DNA of 64,000 nt from contig NZ_LMPF01000023.1 of NCBI RefSeq assembly GCF_001424345.1, positions 465,983-529,982 of the forward strand. The letters are read 5' to 3'. Shown piece by piece: positions 8,757 through 17,838 of this stretch; the first letter of the stretch is position 1, and each line of letters starts with the position of its first letter. The DNA is from Burkholderia sp. Leaf177 (GTDB lineage Bacteria; Pseudomonadota; Gammaproteobacteria; Burkholderiales; Burkholderiaceae). The translations under genes and the position numbers were made by a program. The notes beneath the pieces are model-generated. The model was not told where the DNA came from. It made no database searches and worked only from the letters and a program-made list of their open reading frames with translations.

Positions 8757-9791
8757 TCAGCGGTTCAGATAACCGTTCTCGCGGAACCAGTCGAGCGCGT
8801 GACTGAGTCCTTCGCCGTAGGGCCGCGCGGTGTATCCGAGTTCGCGTTCGGCTTTTGCCGACGTGAAGTACATCTTGTTCTTCGACATCCGCAATCCGTC
8901 GATAGTGACAAACGGCTCCTTGCCGCTGAACTTCGCAAACAGTTCCGCGCCCGCCGCCAACGGATACAACGGGCCGCGCGGCAACTTGATGGTCGGAGGC
9001 TTGCGTCCGGCCAGGCCGGCGATATCGGCGAGCATTTGCTGAAGCGACAAATTCTCGCCGCCCAGAATGTAGCGCTCGCCAATCACGCCGCGTTCCAGTG
9101 CGAGAAAGTGACCGTTCGCGACATCGTCCACATGCACGAGATTCAGGCCGGTATCGACGAAAGCCGGGATCTTGCCCGTCGCCGCTTCCACGATGATCCG
9201 CCCGGTCGGCGTTGGCTTCACGTCGCGTGGGCCGATTGGCGTGGACGGATTGACGATCACCGCCGGCAAGCCGTCGCTCGCGACCATGCGCTCGACTGCG
9301 CGCTCGGCCAGGACCTTGCTGCGCTTGTACGCACCGATCGTCTGATGTGCTTGCGCGGGCTTGGTTTCATCGACGATATCGCCTGACGGATTTACCTTCA
9401 GCGTCGCGACGCTGCTCGTGTACACGATCCTTTCGACGCCTTCGGCAAGCGCTGCGCGCATGGTGGCTTCGGTGCCTTCGAGGTTCGCGCGCTCGATCTC
9501 GCTCGGGTCGCGCGCCCAGATGCGGTAGTCGGCGGCCACATGCATCAGGTAGCGCACGCCCTTCATGGCGGCGCGCATCGACGCTTCATCGCGCATGTCG
9601 CCGAAGACGACTTCCGCATCGAGGCCTTCCAGATTCCGCCGGGAACTGGTCTTGCGTATCACAACGCGGACGTCGAGGCCGCGTTCCCGCGCTAGTCGCG
9701 CGACCGCCGATCCAACAAACCCGGACGCACCCGTAACAAGGACGATTCCGTTGGGCACATGCGCGCTGCGACCATGTACAGGGTCAGTCAT
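8757..9791 (-). CDS. hpnA: Hopanoid-associated sugar epimerase HpnA
   Basis: This 344-residue extended short-chain dehydrogenase has the NAD(P)-binding GASGFVGSAVA loop at about 20-30. The catalytic pair is in GAYKRSKVLAE (Tyr-xxx-Lys) near residue 153, and SSV at about 128 supplies the serine. The C-terminal half follows the HpnA pattern (LVHVDDVANGH, RYILGGENLSL). HpnA works with HpnB and related enzymes to modify extended hopanoids. AGAGGA is well placed before the ATG. The gene ends head-on to the hypothetical gene region and starts divergently from the large hybrid kinase. Confidence 0.88.
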   Translation of the reverse strand: MTDPVHGRSAHVPNGIVLVTGASGFVGSAVARLARERGLDVRVVIRKTSSRRNLEGLDAEVVFGDMRDEASMRAAMKGVRYLMHVAADYRIWARDPSEIERANLEGTEATMRAALAEGVERIVYTSSVATLKVNPSGDIVDETKPAQAHQTIGAYKRSKVLAERAVERMVASDGLPAVIVNPSTPIGPRDVKPTPTGRIIVEAATGKIPAFVDTGLNLVHVDDVANGHFLALERGVIGERYILGGENLSLQQMLADIAGLAGRKPPTIKLPRGPLYPLAAGAELFAKFSGKEPFVTIDGLRMSKNKMYFTSAKAERELGYTARPYGEGLSHALDWFRENGYLNR

Positions 9792-9949
9792 TTTTTCCTC
9801 TAATTCTGTCTTGAAAGGTAACAGTTGCGCGTCTTTCGAAGCGTCCTGATCGGCGCAAGCCCATATGTGACAAGGGCTCGCGGGTCGTGCTATGGTCCGG
9901 TGCTGCCTTTTCGGCGCCTGACAAAATCTTCAAAAATATCCAATCGCCA

Positions 9950-12900
9950 ATGCGTATAGACAGCCGAAACCGCTCCGTGTGGCTCTATTTTGCGATCGTC
10001 CTGATGCTGACGATCGTGTTCGCGGTCGACTGGCTCACGCCGCTGAGAATCGCCATCTGGGTGTTCTATATGCTGCCGGTCGCATTGTGCATGTGGGTCG
10101 ACCGGCCGAGCGTGCCGTTCCTGACCGCCGGCGCAGCGTCTGTGCTGACAGTGCTGGGTTTCTATCTCACGACCGGGGATGCGGTCGTCGCCACGTTCGT
10201 GTTGCAGATCAACCGGGTGATCGGCGTGATCGTGATGTTCGTGCTTGCCGGCGTGGGGCATCTCTATATCAAAACGCGGCTGAACCTGCAACGCAGCGCG
10301 TGGCTCAAGCAGGGCGAAGTCGAGATCGGATTGCAAATGCGCGGCGATCTCACCCCTGCTTCGATTGGCGAAGGCATCCTTCGTTCGGTCGTGCCATATG
10401 TGGGCGCGCGCGTCGGCGTGCTGTATGCCCGCGATGGCGACGCGCTCGTGCGCATCGCGGCTTGGGCGTTGCCCGCGGAAAGCGCCGCGCCCGAACGGAT
10501 CAAGCGTGGCCAGGGCTTGACCGGCCAAGTGCTCGATGAAAAACGCGCCATCGAGATCACGGGGGCATCGGCGGAATTTTTGAAGGTCGGCTCGGCGCTT
10601 GGATCGGCGTCGGCGAGCCATTGCGTGGTCGCGCCCATGATGGCCGACGGCAACGTGACCGGTGTGCTGGAACTGGGTTTTATCGGCGAGGAAAATTCCT
10701 TCAGCGATACACGCGAGTTGCTCGAAAACGCGTCCGAAGCCATGGGCATGGCGCTGCGTTCGGCGCAGTACAGGGCGCGCATGGTCGAGTTGCTGCAGGA
10801 AACCCAGCGGCAAAGCGAGGAATTGCAGGTCCAGCAGGAAGAGCTGCGGGTATCGAACGAAGAACTCGAGGAACGCGGCCGCGCGCTGATGGACACGCAG
10901 GCGCGGCTGGAGACGCAGCAGGCCGATCTCGAGCAGACCAATGTGCGGCTGGAAGAGCACACGCACAGCCTCGAGCGGCAAAAGGCCGAACTCCTGCGCG
11001 CGCAAAAGGAGCTCGAGACGAACGCGCTGGCGCTTGAGCGCGCGAGCCAGTACAAGTCCGAGTTTCTCGCGAACATGTCGCACGAGTTGCGCACGCCGCT
11101 CAACAGCTCGCTGATCCTCGCCAAGCTTTTGCAGGACAACAAGCACGGCAATCTCAGCGACGAACAAGTGCGCTACGCGGCGACCATTCATTCATCGAAC
11201 AGCGATCTGCTTTCGCTGATCAACGACATCCTGGATTTGTCGAAGGTGGAAGCGGGGCAAATGGACGTGCAGTTCGCGCCGGTTGCCATCGACGGAATGC
11301 TGCAGTCCTTGCGTCAATCGTTCATGCCGGTCGCGGATTCGAAAGGGCTGAAACTTGTGACGGAACGCGCCGAGAGCGTGCCGGAGTATTTCGTCACGGA
11401 CAACCAGCGGCTGCAGCAAGTGCTGCGCAACCTGCTTTCGAATGCGTTCAAGTTTACCGAGCGCGGGCAAGTGACAGTGTCGGTGCATAAAGCCGATAAC
11501 GACGACAACGCCCTGCGTTTCGATGTCCGCGATACCGGCATCGGCATTGCGCGCGACAAACAGGACCTGATCTTCCAGGCTTTCCAGCAAGCCGATGGCA
11601 CCACCAGCCGCAAATATGGCGGCAGCGGGTTGGGTTTGTCGATATCGCGGGAATTCTCGCGTTTGCTCGGCGGCTCGGTGAGCGTTGCGAGCGAACCGGG
11701 CAAGGGCAGCGTGTTTTCCGTCACGCTGCCGTTGAGCGTGCGCGAAGGCACGGTCACGGCGAAACTCGATGTGATCGGCCATATGAACGAGCCCGCGGAA
11801 ATTTCCGAAGCCGTGGTCGAAATCCAGGACGCGTCCGTGCAGAGCCACGCGCCGGCGCATCTGGCGGCGCAGGCGGCATCGAATATGTCCGATCCCTCGT
11901 TGTGGCGCGCGCCGGTCGCGAGCCATCACGTGCCGCAACCTATTCCCGATGACCGCGCCAACCGCAAACGCCCCGATCGCGTGATTCTCGCGATTGAAGA
12001 CGACCTGCGGTTCGCGCATATCCTGCACGACCTCGCGCACGAACTCGAGTTCGACTTCGTCCATGCGACGACCGCGACGCACGGCGTGGAACTCGCGCGC
12101 GAGTTGCAGCCGAACGGAATCTTGCTCGATGTCGGCCTGCCCGATCAATCGGGCCTGACCGTACTCGAATGGCTCAAGCACGACCCGTTGACGCGCCACA
12201 TCCCGATCCACGTGGTTTCATCGACGGATCACGCCGACGTCGCGCTGCACCTCGGCGCGATAGGCTACACGCTCAAACCGAGCGCACGTGAAACGCTCGC
12301 GGGCGCAATCCGCAAGCTCGAAGCGCGATCCGCTCAAGGCACGCGACGTGTGCTCGTGGTCGAGGACGACCCCGCGCTGCGCCAGAGCATCCACGCGTTG
12401 CTGCAAAGCGAGACCGTGGAGATCGTGGAAGCAGGGACGATCGCGGAAGCTATCGACGAGATCAATCGCGGCACGTTTGATTGCGTCGTGATGGATCTGG
12501 CGCTGCCCGACGGTTCCGGTTACGACTTGCTGGAACGTGTCTCGACGGCGCAGGAACATGCGTCGCCGCCGGTGATCGTGTACACGGGACGTGTGCTGTC
12601 GCCAGACGAAGAGCAGCGCCTGCGCCGCTACTCCAAGTCGATCATCATCAAGGGCGCAAAGTCGCCGGAGCGCCTGGTCGATGAAGTCACGCTGTTCCTG
12701 CATAGCGTGGAAAGCGCGTTGCCGCCCGAACAACAACGGATGTTGCGCGCGGCCCGCCAGCGTGACGACGTGTTCGAGGGCCGCACCATCCTTCTCGCCG
12801 AGGACGATGTCCGCAATATCTTCGCGTTGTCGCACGTGATCGAGCCGCTTGGCGCAAAGCTCGAAATTGCGCGCAATGGCCGCGAGGCGCTTGACGCGCT

Positions 12901-13150
12901 GGCCCGACATCCGGATATCGATCTGGTGCTGATGGACATCATGATGCCGGAGATGGACGGCTTCACCGCCATGACGGAGATCCGCAAGGACCCTGAACAC
13001 GCGCGCCTGCCGATCATCGCGCTGACCGCGAAAGCCATGGCGAGCGATCGCCAGAAATGCCTGGAAGCGGGCGCGGACGATTACATTTCGAAGCCAATCG
13101 ATGTGGACAAGCTGGTTTCGCTGTGCCGCGTCTGGCTGCGGCAACGGTAG
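9950..13150 (+). CDS. Hybrid sensor histidine kinase with GAF domain and three receiver domains
   Basis: The protein is 1,066 residues from the ATG at 9950; an in-frame ATG at 9887 would add 21 residues, and neither has a clear ribosome site. Order: three to four membrane helices (about 10-100), GAF domain (130-270), long Glu/Gln-rich coiled coil (275-365), HisKA with SHELRTPL (His about 380), HATPase with DTGIGI and GGSGLGLS, then receivers near 677-790, 799-910 and 945-1060. All three receivers keep the acidic pocket and phospho-Asp (LLDVGLP, VMDLALP, LMDIMMP). It heads a kinase-cheR-cheB-kinase operon and probably feeds an output encoded elsewhere, since no DNA-binding or enzymatic output domain is attached. 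Confidence 0.9.
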   Translation: MRIDSRNRSVWLYFAIVLMLTIVFAVDWLTPLRIAIWVFYMLPVALCMWVDRPSVPFLTAGAASVLTVLGFYLTTGDAVVATFVLQINRVIGVIVMFVLAGVGHLYIKTRLNLQRSAWLKQGEVEIGLQMRGDLTPASIGEGILRSVVPYVGARVGVLYARDGDALVRIAAWALPAESAAPERIKRGQGLTGQVLDEKRAIEITGASAEFLKVGSALGSASASHCVVAPMMADGNVTGVLELGFIGEENSFSDTRELLENASEAMGMALRSAQYRARMVELLQETQRQSEELQVQQEELRVSNEELEERGRALMDTQARLETQQADLEQTNVRLEEHTHSLERQKAELLRAQKELETNALALERASQYKSEFLANMSHELRTPLNSSLILAKLLQDNKHGNLSDEQVRYAATIHSSNSDLLSLINDILDLSKVEAGQMDVQFAPVAIDGMLQSLRQSFMPVADSKGLKLVTERAESVPEYFVTDNQRLQQVLRNLLSNAFKFTERGQVTVSVHKADNDDNALRFDVRDTGIGIARDKQDLIFQAFQQADGTTSRKYGGSGLGLSISREFSRLLGGSVSVASEPGKGSVFSVTLPLSVREGTVTAKLDVIGHMNEPAEISEAVVEIQDASVQSHAPAHLAAQAASNMSDPSLWRAPVASHHVPQPIPDDRANRKRPDRVILAIEDDLRFAHILHDLAHELEFDFVHATTATHGVELARELQPNGILLDVGLPDQSGLTVLEWLKHDPLTRHIPIHVVSSTDHADVALHLGAIGYTLKPSARETLAGAIRKLEARSAQGTRRVLVVEDDPALRQSIHALLQSETVEIVEAGTIAEAIDEINRGTFDCVVMDLALPDGSGYDLLERVSTAQEHASPPVIVYTGRVLSPDEEQRLRRYSKSIIIKGAKSPERLVDEVTLFLHSVESALPPEQQRMLRAARQRDDVFEGRTILLAEDDVRNIFALSHVIEPLGAKLEIARNGREALDALARHPDIDLVLMDIMMPEMDGFTAMTEIRKDPEHARLPIIALTAKAMASDRQKCLEAGADDYISKPIDVDKLVSLCRVWLRQR

Positions 13151-13161
13151 GCGGAGTCGAG

Positions 13162-14004
13162 ATGCCGAACCGGACCCCAAAAGACGCGGACGAAGCCATC
13201 TTCGACATCGAGTTGAAGCTGCTGCTGGAAGCCGTCTACTTGAAATACCAGCACGATTTCCGCCATTACTCCGTGAGCTCGCTGCGCCGGCGCCTGGGGC
13301 AGGCGTTGATCGACCTTGGATATCCCACGCTTTCGCAATTGCAGGAACGGATTCTCCGCGATCCAACCTTGTTCTCGCGTTTGTTCCAGTACCTGACGGT
13401 GCAGGTCAGCGAAATGTTCCGCGACCCCGCGTATTTCCGGACGATCCGCGAACAGGTCGTGCCCATTTTGCAGACGTATCCGTCCATCAAGGTCTGGGTT
13501 GCCGGATGCAGCACGGGCGAGGAACTGTGGTCGCTCGCCATTCTGTTCGCGGAAGAAAATATCGCGGACCGTACGGTTTTGTACGCTACCGATATCAACG
13601 CCGGCGCGCTCAGGCAAGCCGAAAGCGGCATCTATCCGCTGGATCGGCTGGCGGGTTTCAGCCAGAATTACCTGGCGGCCGGCGGCAAGCGTTCGCTCTC
13701 GGACTACTATCACGCGGCTTACGGCGCGGCGAAATTCTCGCAGACGCTCAAGTCGCGCGTGGTTTTCGCCGATCACAGCCTGGCTACCGACAGCGTGTTC
13801 CTGGAGGCGCATCTTGTTTCTTGCCGCAACGTGCTGATCTATTTCGATCGCGCATTGCAGGATCGTGCGCTGGGCCTTTTCAACGATTCACTCGTGCGAC
13901 GCGGTTTTCTGGGCTTGGGCAGCAAGGAAAGCATCCGTTTTTCGAAACACGCGGACAGCTTTTCTGACTTCGATGCGCGCGAGCGCCTGTATCAGAAGGT
14001 TTAA
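13162..14004 (+). CDS. CheR-type protein-glutamate methyltransferase
   Basis: The 280-residue protein begins at the ATG at 13162 with GGAG just upstream; the longer frame overlaps the kinase gene and is not needed. An N-terminal helical CheR domain (YLKYQHDFRHYS) is followed by a SAM-binding domain with VWVAGCSTGEELWSLA near 111-127 and the LVSCRNVLIYFD motif near 225. CheR adds methyl groups to receptor glutamates. No chemoreceptor gene is nearby. In such kinase-linked clusters the target may be the sensor kinase or a distant receptor. Confidence 0.92.
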   Translation: MPNRTPKDADEAIFDIELKLLLEAVYLKYQHDFRHYSVSSLRRRLGQALIDLGYPTLSQLQERILRDPTLFSRLFQYLTVQVSEMFRDPAYFRTIREQVVPILQTYPSIKVWVAGCSTGEELWSLAILFAEENIADRTVLYATDINAGALRQAESGIYPLDRLAGFSQNYLAAGGKRSLSDYYHAAYGAAKFSQTLKSRVVFADHSLATDSVFLEAHLVSCRNVLIYFDRALQDRALGLFNDSLVRRGFLGLGSKESIRFSKHADSFSDFDARERLYQKV

Positions 14005-14006
14005 CC

Positions 14007-14615
14007 ATGAAAGCACCGGAAGAGTCTTTCAGTGCGCTGGCCGCGATCGACGTCATCGTCATAGGTGCGTCCGCGGGCGGCGTGGAGGCATTGAGCCAGT
14101 TGTTGCCGGCGCTGCCTGCGGGTTTCCGGCCGGCTGTGCTGGTCGTGGTTCATGTGCGCGCCGACTCGCCGAGCCTGTTGCCGGAGTTGTTTGCCGCGCG
14201 TTGCAAGTTGCCGGTTGTCGAGCCCGACGACAAAGCCGCGATCGCTGGCGGCACGATCTATCTCGCGCCGCCGGGTTATCACATGCTGGTCGAGCCCGAC
14301 GGCACGATCTCGCTTTCCGTCGATCCACCCGTGCGGTTTTCGCGGCCATCGGTAGATGTGCTGTTTGAGTCGGCGGCGCTGTGTTTCGACGATTCACTGC
14401 TCGGCATCGTGCTGTCCGGCGCGAACGACGACGGCGCCCGCGGCCTTGCGGCGATCAGGCACGCGGGCGGCCGATGCTGGGTGCAGGACCCGCAAACGGC
14501 GGTGTCGAACGCAATGCCGCTCGGCGCCATCGCGCGCGGCGGCGTGCACGATGTTCTTACAATTGACGCGATGACCGCGCGCTTGCGTGGCATTGGACAA
14601 GGATCTGCGACGTGA
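14007..14615 (+). CDS. CheB-type methylesterase, stand-alone catalytic domain
   Basis: The 202-residue protein consists only of the CheB esterase/amidase domain, with no receiver. The catalytic triad is visible: Ser22 in GASAGG, His49 in VVVHVRADSP and Asp141/142 in SGANDDGARG. It should remove the methyl groups placed by the adjacent CheR. Lack of a receiver means its activity is not set by phosphorylation of its own chain. Two bases separate it from cheR, so the genes are co-transcribed. Confidence 0.92.
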   Translation: MKAPEESFSALAAIDVIVIGASAGGVEALSQLLPALPAGFRPAVLVVVHVRADSPSLLPELFAARCKLPVVEPDDKAAIAGGTIYLAPPGYHMLVEPDGTISLSVDPPVRFSRPSVDVLFESAALCFDDSLLGIVLSGANDDGARGLAAIRHAGGRCWVQDPQTAVSNAMPLGAIARGGVHDVLTIDAMTARLRGIGQGSAT

Positions 14616-14638
14616 ACCAGGTTGACTTGGAGCTGACG

Positions 14639-14666
14639 CGCTAATGGAACTCCGCTAATGGAACTC
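14639..14666 (+). repeat. 14-bp perfect tandem duplication over a start codon
   Basis: The 14-base unit CGCTAATGGAACTC occurs twice back to back (14639-14652, 14653-14666). Each copy holds an ATG-GAA-CTC start. The first opens a four-codon frame (MELR) whose TAA overlaps the ATG of the downstream kinase at 14658. Confidence 0.9.
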
Positions 14667-15815
14667 AACAAGCAACCGATTTACGTTCTGATCGTCGACG
14701 ATGTCCAGAACAACATCACCGCGCTCGAAGCTTCGCTGGCGCGCCCGGACATTTCCGTGCTCGCCGCCAGTTCGGGACCTGCGGCGCTCGAATTGCTGCT
14801 CAAGCACGAGGTCGCGCTCGCCATTCTCGATGTCAACATGCCCGGCATGGATGGTTTCGAGCTGGCGGAACTGATGCGCGGCAGCCCGCGGACCGCGCAC
14901 GTCCCGATCATCTTCCTGACCGCGACCGCGCAAGATACCGGACGCACATTCCGTGGCTACGAAGCCGGCGCGGTGGATTTTCTTTACAAGCCGTACGACT
15001 CGCGCATTCTCAATTCGAAGGTGGACGTATTCATCCAGATCGAGAAGCAGAAACAGCAATTGGCCACGCAGCTTGCAACCGTCCAGCAACTGCTCGATGC
15101 CAACGAAATGCTGATGGCCGTGCTCGGCCACGACTTGCGCACGCCGTTGTCGGCGGTGATTGCATCGGCGGAATATCTGGCGCGTTTTGTCCCCGATGAA
15201 AACGTCGCGAACATAGGTACGCGCATCAAGAGCAGCGGCATGCGGATGGTGCGCATGGTCGACCAGTTGCTCAACCTCGCGCGTTTGCGCGGTGGACGCG
15301 TGACGCTGCAGCCGCGAGCGGTGGAACTGCTGACGCTGGCGAAGAATATCGTCGAGGAATACGAGGCGCGCGTGGGCAAGGGGCGCATCTTTATCTTTCG
15401 CGAAGGCGATACGCTGATTCAAGGCGATGGCGATTTGCTGTCGCAAGTGTTTTCGAATTTGATCGGCAATGCGCTGACGCATGGACGCGAAAGCTCGCCA
15501 ATTCATGTACGGTTGAACGGCGAAAACGCCGACGAAGTGACGATCGTGGTGCAGAACGCCGGCGAAATTCCTTTGGATGTTTTGCCGACGATTTTCGCGC
15601 CGTATCGCTCGGGACGGCCGCAGCATGAAACTGGCGGATTGGGGCTTGGGCTCTACATCACGCGCGAGATTGCACAGATGCACGGCGGCCGCGTGGTAGT
15701 GCGCTCCGACGCTGAAAATGGCACGGTCTTCGAAGTCACCGTGCCGCGCGAAGCAGTGGCGCGGCGCGCGACCAGCAACGTCGGGGAAACCGCGCAGCCG
15801 TTCCGCCTGGGATAG
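14658..15815 (+). CDS. Response regulator-histidine kinase (receiver first)
   Basis: The 385-residue cytosolic protein has no membrane segment. It has an N-terminal receiver (about 8-125; phospho-Asp in AILDVNMPGMDGF near residue 58, Lys in FLYKPYD). A short coiled coil and HisKA with LGHDLRTPL (His near 158) follow, then HATPase with GGLGLGLY near 330. Receiver-kinase fusions like this relay phosphate from an upstream hybrid kinase. It closes the kinase-cheR-cheB cluster. Its start codon lies in a tandem duplication. Confidence 0.9.
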   Translation: MELNKQPIYVLIVDDVQNNITALEASLARPDISVLAASSGPAALELLLKHEVALAILDVNMPGMDGFELAELMRGSPRTAHVPIIFLTATAQDTGRTFRGYEAGAVDFLYKPYDSRILNSKVDVFIQIEKQKQQLATQLATVQQLLDANEMLMAVLGHDLRTPLSAVIASAEYLARFVPDENVANIGTRIKSSGMRMVRMVDQLLNLARLRGGRVTLQPRAVELLTLAKNIVEEYEARVGKGRIFIFREGDTLIQGDGDLLSQVFSNLIGNALTHGRESSPIHVRLNGENADEVTIVVQNAGEIPLDVLPTIFAPYRSGRPQHETGGLGLGLYITREIAQMHGGRVVVRSDAENGTVFEVTVPREAVARRATSNVGETAQPFRLG

Positions 15816-15954
15816 TTGCGCGCGCTGTCCGTTTTTCTGGTCTTGTCTAGAATGCTGCCTGATGGGCGTCGGCCGGTTCAAGGCTGCCGCTCGAAAGCTT
15901 TTGCCTCGAACGGCGCATCAGTCAGTCAGTCAAGATCATTCAGGAGAAGCAAAC

Positions 15955-16251
15955 ATGCCGAGTCCGGATCTGGATACTCGAATAGAAACGTATTACGTGC
16001 GTGTGAAAGGCGTGGTGCAGGGCGTGGGTTTCCGTCACGCGACGTTGCGGCGGGCGCATTCGCTAGGCGTGCGGGGCTGGGTCGCGAATCTCGACGACGG
16101 CTCCGTTGAAGCGATGATCCAGGGGCCCGCAAATCAGGTCGATCTGATGCTTGAATGGCTGCGTCGCGGACCGCCGCATGCGCGCGTCACGGATTTGATG
16201 AGCGAAGAGCGGTACATCGAAAAGCGCTTTGAGCGCTTCGAGCAACATTGA
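15955..16251 (+). CDS. acyP: Acylphosphatase
   Basis: The 98-residue protein starts at 15955 after AGGAGA. It shows the acylphosphatase signature VQGVGFRHAT with the phosphate-binding arginine, and GWVANLDDGSVE with the catalytic asparagine. It hydrolyses acyl phosphates in the cytosol. The gene stands alone: a longer in-frame extension upstream has no ribosome site and overlaps the kinase gene. Confidence 0.93.
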   Translation: MPSPDLDTRIETYYVRVKGVVQGVGFRHATLRRAHSLGVRGWVANLDDGSVEAMIQGPANQVDLMLEWLRRGPPHARVTDLMSEERYIEKRFERFEQH

Positions 16252-16364
16252 TTTTTATGTCCTTGCTCAGCTGATTTAAAGCGTCCCCATTGTCCGATGC
16301 TGCTCGACCATGCAATCGGCCAGGCAGTTCGTGACGCCAGGGACGTTAGTGCCGGCAATTATCC

Positions 16365-17414
16365 TTACGAAGCCACCAGCAAACTCTCCGCAAATCCCCA
16401 TTCTTTATCGATCCATTGCCGGGCGCATTGAAATCCCGCGTCCGATGCCAGCGGTCCCACTTCATCAGCGCTGTATTTATGGCTGCTTTCTGTCCAGATC
16501 GTTTCGCCTTCGCGGAACTCCACGGTCAGTTCGGCGGCGCGAATCGTCGCCTTCACCGGCCGCGTTGCGCGCAGATGCATTTCGATGCTGCGTGCATCGG
16601 GATTGAAGCGCGCGACGTGTTTGAACGCGTCGAGCGGAATATCGGCGTCCAGTTCGCGGTTGATTCGTGCAAGCAAATTGAGGTTGAACGCGGCCGTGAC
16701 GCCGATCGGATCGTCGTATGCGGCAATCAGCGTTTCCAGCGGCTTGAGCAAATCCATTCCGAGCAGCAACGCGTCGCCGGGTTTCAGCATGCCGCGTACC
16801 GATTTCAGGAACCGCGTCGCCGCGAGCCGCGAAAAATTGCCGATCGTGCTGCCCAGAAACAGCACGAGCAACACTTCGCCGTCGCGCCGGTTCGCGCTGA
16901 CTTCGGCGAGGCCGGTGAGATAGTCGCGTTCGTAACCGACAATCGATACACGCTCTATGTCGCCGAGTTCCCGCTTGCACAATTGCAACGCGGCAGGCGA
17001 AATTTCAATTGGACAGTATTCGGTCGCGCCATTCGGCCGTTTCTTCGATAACGCTTCCAGAATGCGTCGTGTCTTGCGCCCGCTGCCGCTTCCCAGCTCG
17101 GCAACGGTCACCGTGCGCGGCAATTCAGCCACGATTTCGGCAGCATGCGCCATCAGCACGCGCTCTTCCGCGCGCGTCACGCCGTATTCGGGCAACGCGG
17201 TGATGACCTCGAAGAGCGCGGAGCCGACTTCGTCATACAGATACATCGAGGGCAATTCTTTCTGTGGCGAGTGTGTGAGTCCGTCGTGAACGGCGGCGGC
17301 GAATGCCGATGAAAAACGCGGTAGATGAGCAGCGTGAGTCGTTGCCAAAGGCATGGGTGTCTCCAGATGTCGCATCGCGTGAACGCGGCCGGTTATGAAT
17401 GACAGGCTGAACAT
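16365..17414 (-). CDS. egtD: L-histidine N(alpha)-methyltransferase EgtD
   Basis: EgtD trimethylates histidine to hercynine in the first step of ergothioneine synthesis. The 349-residue protein shows the family blocks MYLYDEVGSALFE, ITALPEYGVTRAEE, the SAM-binding AELGSGSGRKT, FLGSTIGNF and the histidine-binding ETIWTESSHKYS. The start may be the ATG at 17414 or a later in-frame ATG near 17357, since the first 25 residues are not conserved in the family. It converges on acyP. No egtB lies next to it, which is unusual because the two are commonly neighbours. Confidence 0.93.
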   Translation of the reverse strand: MFSLSFITGRVHAMRHLETPMPLATTHAAHLPRFSSAFAAAVHDGLTHSPQKELPSMYLYDEVGSALFEVITALPEYGVTRAEERVLMAHAAEIVAELPRTVTVAELGSGSGRKTRRILEALSKKRPNGATEYCPIEISPAALQLCKRELGDIERVSIVGYERDYLTGLAEVSANRRDGEVLLVLFLGSTIGNFSRLAATRFLKSVRGMLKPGDALLLGMDLLKPLETLIAAYDDPIGVTAAFNLNLLARINRELDADIPLDAFKHVARFNPDARSIEMHLRATRPVKATIRAAELTVEFREGETIWTESSHKYSADEVGPLASDAGFQCARQWIDKEWGFAESLLVAS

Positions 17415-17838
17415 CGGATGCCGGTCATGAGATCAGGCCCCGCGTGCAACGCTTCGCGGGGAGCATCAGGGCGAGCAAGAAGCGCGCGCGCCACGGTCTG
17501 TAGAGCAAAACAATTGAGCGGCAAGCGAGCTTGTGGCGTCAATGCAGGCGCAATCAGGGAAATGCATGACATCCTGCTTGGTTGCCGCTGTCGCGGCTGG
17601 CGCTTCCCAAATATAAAACCGAGCAAGAAATACAGCCCGGCATGACGTTTTTTACACGTCGCAGATGAAATGCAGACGTCTGCGTCTCAGTGAAGCGCTT
17701 GCTGCAGAGCCTGAACCGGTCGCGCCGCAGCACGCCTTCCTCTGGCGCAATGCTTGCTTCCATCTACCGTTCACTCCCAGCGCTGTGGTTCGTTTTTGCA
17801 TCGCGCTGATGCCGCTGTTCCCTCGCCTGCGCCGATTC
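17415..17838. other. Divergent intergenic region between egtD and a hybrid kinase gene
   Basis: No gene is supported here. The region must hold the divergent promoters; an AT-rich stretch near 17608-17660 is the likeliest site. The kinase frame extends upstream to an ATG at 17665, but that extension lacks a ribosome site and domain homology. Confidence 0.4.

Noticed and set aside
14655..15881. 408-residue minus-strand frame opposite the receiver-kinase
   Set aside because: Shadow frame; the plus strand has complete receiver, HisKA and HATPase motifs.
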